Below are positions 26,446 to 38,200 of a stretch of DNA of 64,000 nucleotides, one piece after another. The stretch comes from Ptychodera flava. Taxonomy: Eukaryota > Hemichordata > Enteropneusta > Ptychoderidae. The notes beneath the pieces are model-generated. The model was given only the letters and a program-made list of their open reading frames with translations, was not told where the DNA came from and made no database searches. Positions within the stretch are counted from its first letter, which is position 1, and each line of letters opens with the position of its first letter. The DNA lies in the NCBI RefSeq assembly GCF_041260155.1, contig NC_091939.1, forward strand, positions 42,340,370 to 42,404,369. The letters are read 5' to 3'. The position numbers and the translations under genes were made by a program.

Positions 26446-26987
26446 AGCAAGGCACACTAGACCAACATAGGGATTCTCTCCCAATCAGGAGACTTCCTAG
26501 AAATGTTACATGTATTTAGATACAGCTACTCGATGACAGTTTTTCTCAAAAATGACAGAAATCTCCTGATCGGGAGACTTTGTCCAAAATGTGTACCAGT
26601 TTGAAAATGTTAACGAATGAATTCCGGGACATGACTTTGACGTTAAAAAGTACAAATGGAGTTGATCCTCACTTTGGAAATACATTTTTCATATAAAGTG
26701 ACAATTTGCTGTATGCATTTTCTACAGAGGGTATCACTATTATTTAATAAATGTGAAAATATTCAAAGGAAGCAGTGGTGAACTTTTTCGGAAAAAATGG
26801 TAACCCATCCTAAAATTTGATAAATGAACATACTGGTACACTTTTGTAAATGTGCAAATGTCTATTAAATTGCGCAAAACTACTCTATCAAAAAAAGTCT
26901 CGCTATCGGGAGAAATTTTCCTGATCAGGTGGTCAATTTTTCTCCCGATCAGGAGAAAATCCCCCTTTTGGTCTAGTGTGCCTTGCT
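26446..26987. mobile_element. MITE with 20-bp terminal inverted repeats
   Basis: AGCAAGGCACACTAGACCAA at 26446-26465 and its exact complement at 26968-26987. Subterminal CTCCTGATCGGGAG-type palindromes lie at both ends. It is ~540 bp, AT-rich and without coding. No clear target duplication was found. Confidence 0.78.
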
Positions 26988-27149
26988 TTACTTATGTGAC
27001 TGAAAACAAAATTTTCTGTTTATGGTGTAACAGTCGAGGGTTGTAATGTTTTATTTGACTTTAGGCAGATAACTGGCAGAACGTCTATGCATCTTCCTGG
27101 CCCCCAAATTTTGGTTTGGCCCATGGATAACTTAGCCCTACCAATACGG

Positions 27150-27235
27150 CTAGTTTTCAATCGGATTCGAACCCACAACATACGGCATCAGTCGCCTAGC
27201 TGAGAGGCCACAGACAACCGCTCGGCTAAATCTCC
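27150..27235 (-). repeat. tRNA-derived SINE, copy C (best preserved)
   Basis: On the - strand: A box TAGCCGAGCGGTT at 27216-27228 and B box CGGGTTCGAATCCG-type (GGGTTCGAATCCG) at 27162-27174. The segment GGCGACTGATGCCGTATGTTG resembles copy A. The acceptor stem starts GGAGATT but no AATCTCC partner follows the B box, so it is not an intact tRNA gene. A long variable region suggests a leucine or serine tRNA ancestor. Confidence 0.6.
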
Positions 27236-27584
27236 ACTCCCAAAAAAAAGTGGTTCAATAGCCGGCTAAGTTGTTACATTTTTCTGACTGAGACCGCTCA
27301 ACACTTTGTAGAGTTCGTGAAGCACTCACGCACGCATGCTCACTATCATACATCGCACATACACACTTTATAAACTAATTAGTAATGAGGCTATCCGTAA
27401 CTACAGTAGTGAGCGAATATTTGCTTAGGGGCAGTTGACATGTCCGTCCCCAGGGGTTAGAGCTGGGATGAAGAGCGATGGCCAGTAGTTGGTAAAAATG
27501 CACGTTTCACATTGTTGAAGCTATTGTGCTATGGGAGTTGTATGCCATTGTACATTATAGACACCAAACGTGTAAGGCAAACGT

Positions 27585-30560
27585 GCATGACTAAACACAA
27601 TAAAAGTCTGCACGTTAGACATTTTAGACACGTTAGGTCCGTACACGTTAGGTTTGCACGATACACGATAGGTTTGCATGATTGGCATGATAGAAATTGG
27701 AGTCATGTGGAAAACCTAAAATGACATACACGTTAGACATTTTAGACACGTTAGGTCCGTACATGTTAGGTTTGCACGATACACGATAGGTTTGCACGAT
27801 TGGCATGACAGATTATGACTCATGATGAAAACCTAAAATGACATACATGTATGTTAGACATTTTAGACAGGTTAGGTCCGTACACGTACACGTTAGGTTT
27901 GCACGATACACGATAGGTTTGCACGATTGGCATGATAGATTTTGACTCATGATGAAAACCTAAAATGACATACACGTTAGACATTTTAGACACGTTAGGT
28001 CCGTACACGTTAGGTTTGCACAATACACGATAGGTTTGCATGATTGGCATGATAGATTTTGACTCATGTTGAGAACCTAAAATGACATACACGTTAGACA
28101 TTTTAGACACGTTAGGTCCGTACACGTTAAGTTTGCACGATACACGATAGGTTTGCACGATTGGCATGATAGATTTTGACTCATGTTGAGAACCTAAAAT
28201 GACATACACGTTAGACATTTTAGACACGTTAGGTCTGTACACGTTAGGTTTGCACGATGATAGATTTTGACTCATGTTGAGAACCTAAAATGACATACAC
28301 GTTAGACATTTTAGACACGTTAGGTCCGTACATGTTAGGTTTGCACGATACACGATAGGTTTGCACGATTGGCATGATAGATTATGACTCATGATGAAAA
28401 CCTAGAATGACATACATGTTAGACATTTTATACAGGTTAGGTCCGTACACGTACACGTAAGTTTGCACGATACACGATAGGTTTGCATGATTGGCATGAT
28501 AGATTTTGACTAGGGTGATGATGAAAACCTAAAATGACATACACGTTAGACATTTTAGACACGTTAGGTCCGTACACGTTAGGTTTGCACGATACACGAT
28601 AGGTTTGCACGATTGGCATGATAGATTTTGACTCATGTTGAGAACCTAAAATGACATACACGTTAGACTTTTTAGACAGGTTAGGTCCGTACACGTTAAG
28701 TTTGCACGATACAGATAGGTTTGCACGATTGGCATGATAGATTTTGACTCATGTTGAGAACCTAAAATGACATACACGTTAGACATTTTAGACACGTTAG
28801 GTCTGTACACGTTAGGTTTGCACGATGATAGATTTTGACTCATGATGAGAACCTAAAATGACATACACGTTAGACATTTTAGACACGTTAGGTCCGTACA
28901 CGTTAGGTTTGCACGATACACGATAGGTTTGCACGATTGGCATGATAGAGTTAGACCACTGTGTTTGTAGGCCATCACGTGAATCTTGAGACATATCGTA
29001 TAACATGCTGACCTAAGATTTACGGAGCTAACGTGTCTAAAATGTCTAAGGTGTATGTCATTTTAGGTTGTCCACAAGTCAAAATCGATCATGGCAATCA
29101 CGCAAACCTATTGTGTATCGTACACACCTAACGAGTACAGATCTAACGTGTCTAAAATGTCTAACGTGTATGTCATTGTAGGGTCTCCGGATAAGTTGAA
29201 TGGTACAGTCAGATATACACGTTAGACATTTTAGACACGTTAGGTCCGTACACGTTAGGTTTGCACGATACACGATAGGTTTTCACGATTGGCATGATAG
29301 ATTTTGACTCATGTGAGAACCTAAAGTGACATACACGTTAGACATTTTAGACACGTTAGGTCCGTACAAGTTAGGTTTGCACAATACACGATAGGTTTGC
29401 ACGATTGGCATGATAGATTTTGACTGATGTTGAGAACCTAAAATGACATACACGTTAGACATTTTAGACAGGTTAGGTCCGTACACGTTAATTTGCACGA
29501 TACACGATAGGTTTGCATGATTGGCATGATAGATTTGGCTCATGTTGAGAACCTAAAATGACATACACGTTAGACATTTAGACACGTTAGGTCCGTACAC
29601 GTTAGGTTTGCACGATACACGATAGGTTTGCACGATTGGCATGATAGATTTTGACTTATGTGGAGAACCTAAAATGAAATGCACGTTAGACATTTTAGAC
29701 ACGTTAGGTGCGTACACGTTAGGTCGGCGCGTTACAAGATAGGTTTGCACGATTGGCATGATAGATTTTGACCCATTTTGAGAGCCTAAAATGACATATG
29801 CGTAGACATTGTAGACACGTTAGGTCCGTACACGTTAGGTTTGCACGATACACGATAGGTTTGCACGATTGGCATGATAGATTTTGACTCATGATGAAAA
29901 CCTAAAATATCATGCACGTTAGACATTTTAGACACGTTAGCTCTGTACACGTTAGGTCTGCACGATACACGATAGGTTTGCATGATTGGCATGATAGAGT
30001 TAGACCTTACCGTGTTTGAAGGCCATCACGTGAATCTTGAGACATATCGTATAACGTGCCGACCGAAGATTTACGGAGCTAATGTGTCTAAAATGTCTAA
30101 CGTGTATGTCATTTTAGGTTGTCCACGAGTCATAATCTATCATGCCAATCGTGCAAACCTATCGTGTAACGTGCTGAACCAACGTGTACGGACCTAACGT
30201 GTCTAAAATGTCTAACGTGCATGTCCAGATAAGTACAGTCGTACAGTCGTGATACCTACACGTTAGACACTTTAGACACGATAGGTGCATCCATGTTTGG
30301 CGTGCACGATACACTATAGGTTTGCACGATTGGCATGATAGAATAGGACTTATTTGTACGCCCTAAATGCTGTGCATGTTAGACATAGGTTCTTAAATGT
30401 TAGGTCTGCACGATACACGATAGGTTTGCACGTTTGGCATTTAGGCACGTTAGTTCCGACCTGGCATACACTTTAGACATTTTAGAAACGATAGGTGTGG
30501 ATATGTTGGGTCTGCACGATACACGATAGGTTTGCAAGTTTGGCTTTTTGGTCACGTTAG
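27585..30560. repeat. 117-bp minisatellite array with higher-order structure
   Basis: About 25 copies of a unit built from short related words (CACGTTAGACATTTTAG, ACACGTTAGGT, CACGATAGGTTTGCAC, ATTGGCATGATAGA). Spacing between copies at 27723, 27840, 27967, 28084 and 28201 is 117, 127, 117 and 117. Two segments, about 28985-29190 and 30040-30225, run in inverted orientation. A marker (TAGAGTTAGACC) followed by the same inverted block occurs at 28946 and 29996, 1050 bp apart, close to nine units, so the array has a higher-order period. Since 117 is 39 codons, frames stay open across units. Confidence 0.95.
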
Positions 30561-30969
30561 TTCCGACCTAACATGTCAAACATGCACTACTAAAATGTAA
30601 AAATGTCTAAAATGAAAAAATCCCGACTTCTGGCCATGGATGGGGATGAAGGGGGTCTTGGTCTCAGCACGGTTATTTTATTTTAATACTTTTGACTATG
30701 GAATGTATCCTCTACAACAGAAATATAAAATCCTTTACTAGCACATGATTATATAGCATGTATATTCTCAACTGCGGGCCATCCTGGTACTTGTGTTATT
30801 TTTGCATCATAGCGATGAAAACAAATAATTGAAGTTTTTTTTTCAACCACCAAACCAATATTCAAAGTTGCAATATACACAAATGACATAACTTTCAGTT
30901 CTGCTTTTTTCGACACAATTTCTGTATCATTCGCTCTTTTGTATCATCTAATCTCTCATTCACCTCGCT

Positions 30970-30993
30970 CACGTGTTTCACCAATTGACGTCA
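30970..30993 (+). promoter_or_regulatory. E-box, CCAAT box and CRE cluster upstream of CENPQ
   Basis: CACGTG at 30970-30975, CCAAT at 30981-30985 and TGACGTCA at 30986-30993, all within 24 bp and about 1.2 kb before the first CENPQ coding exon. A strong acceptor just upstream of the CENPQ ATG implies a non-coding first exon, so a promoter at this distance is plausible. Inference only. Confidence 0.35.
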
Positions 30994-32241
30994 CTCAGTG
31001 GTCAAGAATACACATACACTTGTAAGAAATTTGGTTTCAGAGAATGGTGCACAGCAGTCCACCACCCTGAGCACATATAGATTGGTTGTTGTCATTGTGT
31101 AGTTAGGATTGCAATGTACAATAACTTCAAGAAAGGTGGCAAACATTACACCAATGCATGACATGAAGATCGCCTTTGCATGATGGCTGGAACTAAGAGT
31201 CTTTCATATATTCTGTTGGATACCCTTACTGGCCAATTTCTCTTGTATTCTCATTTGTTTCTGTTTGTGGTCATCTCAACCCCCTTACTCAGGTCACTTT
31301 GACCTCGTCAAACTTTTCTTGTTGTATGACAGCATTTATAGCATACAACGTGGCTTGGGGAAATGATGTTTCTGTGAAGAAATCTGCTGGCTTCAGTTCA
31401 AAACAACATTCAGCTGTTTTAATATGTGAATTGCATGCAAGGCTTAGACTAGTGCCTACACATACAATATGCCGTAGTGATTGGCCGTGTAGACACCTCC
31501 ATGGCCCCAGGCCTAGCCCAAAGTGCGGTGTTGTGCATTCCTGGTGTTCCTCGCTTCTGCTAGAACCCTGCAAAGCACCATGAGCATTGAACATAACTGA
31601 CAACATACCGGTACTAACACGATAGTGATACTAGTTTGTCACTGTAATGCTGAAGGGAAAGGTATGAGGGCCCAAGGGGGTTGAAGTGAGTATGGTGGAA
31701 GGGTTGAGGTGACCAGGAGTGACTTACGGTTTATCAAAGTAACCAGCAACCCATCCATGCACACCGCAACTCTGTTTGTATTGACACAGCCCCTCCACCA
31801 AAGGAGGGATTGTCGTATTAATTATCAGTGTTGTACTTGGCACCATTATATTCATGGAGGTAGAAGTGAGACTACTTCCATTGTATACGCCTTTGCAGGT
31901 ACGATGTTGTCTTTTAATGATGTACACATACGCTCTGCTTGTACCAAGGACTTGTCCCGAGAAGGAAACTACCTGTGAAACACTGAGTACAATATTGTAT
32001 GTGTAAGAAACATAAACATGACAAGTTTCCCCAATATTACGACTCTTTGACAAAATGAGATATCTGTAATATTTGTATACAGTATTTGCTGTATTTATTT
32101 GTTTATTTATTTGTTGTTTTTTTTTATTTTTTGATACATGTATGAGAATGCACCTCACTACAGATGGCTCTTACATTTGTTTCACACAGTATTCTTTTTT
32201 CCTCCAGACTGTTCCTTGTTTAAATCAGTGAAGTCTTTACA

Positions 32242-35200
32242 ATGCCCCCTCGCAAGAGCAAGACTCCTACTGCTGCTTCAAGTTATCGAAATAAACCAAA
32301 GAAAATCGCCCCAATACCTGGAACATCAAAATCAAAGAAGCAGGGCAGAAAATCTAAAACACCAACAGTGAAAGTGACATCAAGGAAAAAGCGATCTGTC
32401 AGCCCTTCAAGAAATCCCAGTACAGCACAGGTCAGTTTGAATGACAGAGTTGTCAGCATTTGTCAATGGTTTAGGCCAAGGTTATTTCAATATGTTTTGC
32501 AATAGCCAATGTCTCAATTTCCATACAGATGGCCTAAGACAAAATGACTATTACGCAATGATTTCAGATGATAAGTTCAGGAATTGATAAAGACATAAAA
32601 TTGACTACCTTGACCACACACAACATATTATTGTCGTCTTAAGTGGACAGAAAAACTGGAGCAATTGGTGCGCAGCTGTAGCAAAGCCAGGCAAGTTGGT
32701 GTCAACTAATGACAACTAAGGTCTTTATTACTTGATCAAACAATAATGAGGATATGTGTCATCAGAGATCTTTGCAAGATCTCTTAATTAATTAAAGGTC
32801 TGCCAGGCCTAACCTGTAAGCGCAGTCAAACTTGTCAAAAAGAATTCATTTTGTACAAAGTTTTGAGGGACCAGTCGAGTAGTTATGCTAAATTTTGTGA
32901 AATCATAAAGCATACACTTCCTGGAGTATGGTTTCACTGAGTGTAACTGAACAGGGGGTAGGGTACCATAATTGAAACATTGTGTCATTAGTCATGTGAA
33001 AATAAAGTGTTGAAGGGATGGAGATGATAAAAACAATAGTTCTTGCCTAGTCAATTTTCACAGATTTCTGGCTTAGAATTTTAGTTCTGTTTCAAGCATG
33101 GGCTATCAAGAATGTTGTTCTCTGTTATTCTGTTGGTAATATCAATTCTACATTTTTCCTGTATGGGCCTGTGTTGCTTGTTTTCATCATATTGTATGAA
33201 ACTGAACAACTGGTATTGTTTATGAGTTAGGGGCCTTATAATTCTGTGAAGGATTTCCCTCTAGATCATTTAAGCTACCTGACAAGGTTTTATTTCACTT
33301 TGCCGCTGTTCACAATCGTACAACAAGAGTGAAAAAAGAGGTAAATACAGACTACAGGCTAATTGAATAATTAAACCTTCTTAATATTTTCTGTTGTATC
33401 CTTTCTGATCAATTTTACAATCATTCAATACAACAAAAGCAAACTGAATCTGTTTTGTGGAATCTATCTTGTAATTTATTGCAGCACCAGTCACTACTTC
33501 TAAACACATGAGATGGCACATTTCAAACATTCTTCATCATTCTCTGCATTAATCACAATACATATATACCATTCTTTCCTTTTCTTCATCATTATGAAGT
33601 ATGATATATTATGCCATACCTTCCATAAACTGAAATAAATCAAAGAAAATGTGAAAAATATATATTCATTGAATCATACACCCTCGAGAAATTTCTCGAG
33701 GGTCTATGATTGAATAGAAAGTTATTTGTTTGGTACTGGTATTCAATTGTAAATTGACTGTTTTGCTTCAGTGTGACTGTCCATTATCAGCTGTGCATCT
33801 TCATTTTATTTAAATTGTTTTTATTTTGGACATTTAACAAACAACATGTAATATGTCAGTTTACGGCCCTGACAGTGGTCAGTATTACACAGTAATAAAA
33901 GTAGCTATGATATTTTTTCACCAATTTTTGCCACCCATGTGCCATGGTCTAACAGACAAATATAACAGTAGAAAATCAATTATGTATATTGACTTTGGCA
34001 TAATCTCCTTGAAACAAGTACGTGCTATGGACTTATTCCAACCATTACGGGATACAGTCGTAGGGACCGCACCCAAAGGTTGTATGGGACCCATACAACC
34101 AATGTAAACACTGTATCCAAGGTACGATGGTGATTGATGAAAGTTAAAACATGTCTGTCATAATCTACATTGTATAATTTAAATGTTCCCGCCATGATGA
34201 TGAGATGCAACTAGATATCATGCACAAAATACATTGTTTTGAAACAAGAATCTCTCACAGGCGCTGTAAGGACAAAGAAACAAACAAACATCTAACGAAA
34301 TATTGTTGTAATAAGTCTTTGATTTGTCAATTACATTATCCTCTTAAAAAGAAACAGTTTGAATATTTAACATACTTTAAACTATTGTAATATACCAGTA
34401 TAATATTCATTGTAATTAGTGAATGTGTGTCCACCACTTTATTTGCAGACTGAACATCTCCTTAATAGAGTCAGTATACTAAGTCATGTTTCTATGACTG
34501 ATTACACACTAAGTGTTATTATCTCTGATTTCAAAATGTAGAAAAAGAAGCGAGGAACCCAAGAGCCGAGAGTGACCAAGAAAACAGAGAAGAGGAAGGG
34601 TAAGGATTAATATATACAACAATACAGAAAAGATAAATTTATCTTCTAAGATCACCATCTACCATTGAAAGTACATCCTGTGACATTCAAAGTTAAATTG
34701 AAAAGAGTTTCTAATGTGAGGGTCACCCCGGTAACATGTTTAGATCATAGGACAAGTCAATACCATGGTCAAATATTTGACCTAATGTAAGGAGAGGATG
34801 ATGTGCCCATGGAAATTCTTTAGGTGACCATGTAGTTCTGTATACAGCTAGCTGAGGTGAATGTTTTTCCCTGTCTTCTTTTCTAAATTCATCTACCTAT
34901 CATTGTAGATAATAATCTATCCAGATGCTATTCATTGATATACACTATGCAAATGGTGTATTTTCGATTACTTGATTTGATAGATAAAAAAAAGAAAAAG
35001 ATTTTGAGCATGTAAAGTTATCAGAAAAATTAGTGAGGCCGTCAACTCATATAACTGTATCACCTTTCCTCAATTGTTTCTTTTATTCAGTTCAAAGAGA
35101 AGATGACTTCCTTGACAAAAGGGTCTCTGCAAGAGCTCTGTTAAAATGGAAACCAATACAGAAATCAACCCAAGACCTGGTCAGCAATATTGTGAATCAA

Positions 35201-38200
35201 GCCATCTTGTGAGTCTCATGCTGTTTATCTCTTTATGCAACAAATGCACACACATGCCCCACCCAGCTAGTCTTCAACATTATGTACAATATACAGGGTT
35301 AAGCAAATAATTTACAAACCCACCAGCCTCACTGGCTGGTATCAAAGTAAATTCACAAACCATGTGTCAGTTTCCCACAAGTGCATCAGTCAACGTTTTA
35401 GTTGCCAGCTGAATAATTCACTCATCCACCTTTGCCTGTACAAGCAAAAAACTACGACCAAAACTACCAGCCCAACCCAATCATAAAACCTACTAGCCTG
35501 GCCTGATCATAAAAAAGTGCCTGCCCAACCATAAAACCTACTAACACAACAGAAAAACTACTCACTGAATCAATAAAAACTACTGGTCCATGAGCTTAGA
35601 CCAGTGGATTTGCTCACCCCTGAGTAAACAAGTTCACAAAAACCACGTAATATTAAATTGTGCCGTTCACACACACGCTATTAAAATGCCTGTGAAATGG
35701 CTCTGGTCCAATACTGGTGTAAAACGTTATGTGTGGACGCTCCAGAGTGGTTCTGAAACATATCAAATTTGAGATTGTTTAGCCGTTCAGACCTGAGCTG
35801 GTGTAGGGATAAACTCTATCTGCAACTCGCTGTTTTGACGGACTGAGCCGCTTCAGAAACGTGGTATTTGTATCATATTACAAACAACAACCAACTTTTA
35901 ATTTCCTTTCGTGATTGCTGCCAAACATAGCACTACATCTCGTGGCAATAATTGGTCTGATGATGAGATCAGTCTGCTTATCTGAGTCTGGGCATGGATG
36001 TACAAAATCTCTGTACATCGATGGTCTGGGCTGACGAAAGTAAACAGAGAATTCTAAATGGAACCTGTTGACACAGCCCCATCATTTACAAAAAATCTGC
36101 AAGGTACTCTGCAATAGTGCCACTGCAAGATAAAGGCACTGAAATTTAAGTACAAGGGAGTTGTTGACAGCAACAGGCAGTACAACAGTACTACATTGTT
36201 CATGTCAGCCATCTTGTTACAATGTTGTATGCTTGGCCATATACACGTTTTGAAATCAAGAGGGTGCATTAAGCTGGCTTAAACACCAAAACAAAGACTT
36301 AATATTGTGTGTGTGGACACAAGCGGACTCAAACTATAGTATTAATCTCCTTTGTTTGTAAATCACAAAGAGTGTCACAGAAACATTCCAATTTTTTCCT
36401 GTCTGAACATTGTATATGTTACAGTTGATAAAAAAAGTAAGCTCACACTAAAGTTGTTAAAGCCCCTGTAGCTGTAACTCTTGAAATTTGTTGAACTGAA
36501 AAGGGCTTCCTATTTTCTCTGGTTTTCTTTAAATTCTACAAATTTAAAGGATATACTGTCCCCATGTAGTCTTCTACTACTGAAAAGTTGGACAAGTAGA
36601 TTTAATTTTTAAGTGTTATTTTTATTCCCGCCATTTTTAAAAACTAGTAATATAACAAAGAAAACAAGCATATGATGTTCAAGTGGAAAACCTTCAACAC
36701 TATGCATTATATTGGACTACTCTGTTGTTTCTGTGAAGATTCCAATACATATATGCACAACATACACTGTTTTTGCTTTATTTGCATGAGGGCGCCATTT
36801 TATGTTTTGGCAAACGTTTATTATTTATTTTTCTCAAAATTGCACATCCATTCCCAGTGGACAGTTTATCCTACTTGTATATGAGTACATTCTCAATGAG
36901 TACATTCCCATGAACTTGTTTTAGTTTGGAATTAAAATCACAAAAATAATGCTAAAAGATACAGCTATTGGGCCCTAAACACCCAGATCCATGTTAATCC
37001 TATTTTCTGTACTTATTTGTTGAAGGTGTTCCCTGAATCAGACAAGTGCTATGAGCTATGGCAATGTTCAAGAACATCTGGACAATTTGAAGACCAGGTA
37101 TATAGCTCTCTCCATGTGATTTTATGCTCTTTGCCCATCTACCAGCATTGTCTTATATTCCTTGAGTTGGCCTGAGTGTCAATTTTAATGTGATGATGGC
37201 ATATTAATTGCTGATTGTACAACTACAGTATTTTAAAAGCAATCAGACAAAGTACAGCTTGAACTCCTTCAACTCACCGGTGGTTAAATTTCTACATTCA
37301 TATCGATGTGCTCTGTACAATATGACAGCTAAATCTTGCCCTGTATAACTGGATGATGTATGCATCAGTCATGCCATTTGTGCCTCTATGCCACAAATCA
37401 ATTTTTGTAGGGATAATGGACTGACTTTTGAACATCTGAGAACAGCAAGTGAGAGTTTAATTAGAATATCGGTGGTGACACTCACTCATTTCTCTTTTAG
37501 GATTACTGCTACGCTGAAGAAAAGAAAGGCTCCAACTGCCAAATATGTAGACTACAAGAAAATGGAAAGTCACTGTGTAAGTTAAACAAAGAGTAATATG
37601 TGCACTTTGTATCAATGTGTTTGAGAGATTCTTCTTAAAACTTAATTGTTAGTTTGTTGCATTCCCTATACTGTTACTGTTACACTTTTAGAGTCCACTG
37701 CCTATGTGGGTGAAAATATGAAAGTTGATTCCCTTGATAGAATTTAGCATGATATTAGATGCACTGGTTACTATATATCAAATGAGGGAAAAGTATGTAG
37801 TTATCTTTAATGTCACTGAACACAGGAGACAAAGACTTAGTTTTCTTGCTAACTTGTAAGTGTGTGGCAATAAGGTCACAAGTTTTAGTGCAATCTGACC
37901 CAAAACTATGCAGAATTTTGAGATTTTGAGATTTTCTCCAGTGACCAGCAATAGCTCTGTATAACATCCATTAATCATGTGACTTAAGAAGTTTCTGGCT
38001 TTTTTTCTTTGTTACAGAAACTTCTTGAAGAAGTTTTAGTTCAGAGTTCATTACAGGTGGAATTGATGGAGGATCAAGCTGAACAGTTGGATGTGTATGT
38101 AATAAAAATATTTATTGATTTGCCTTTAAAAGTCGACAAACCTAGGAAAAAAAGATATTTTGAGGACAATAGCAGTGTGTTATCTGGTTATCAAATGAAG

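Noticed and set aside
27150-27235. Functional tRNA gene on the - strand
   Set aside because: A and B boxes are good but the acceptor stem has no partner and two diverged relatives exist, so a SINE is the better call.
27820-28275. 151-codon - strand open frame as a protein gene
   Set aside because: It is the 117-bp minisatellite read in one frame; other units carry indels that break it and there is no splice or start context. Kept only as a finding to test.
31289-31606. Overlapping ~100-codon frames on both strands near 31.3-31.6 kb
   Set aside because: Mutually exclusive frames, Cys/Ser/His-rich, no family match and no clear splice sites.
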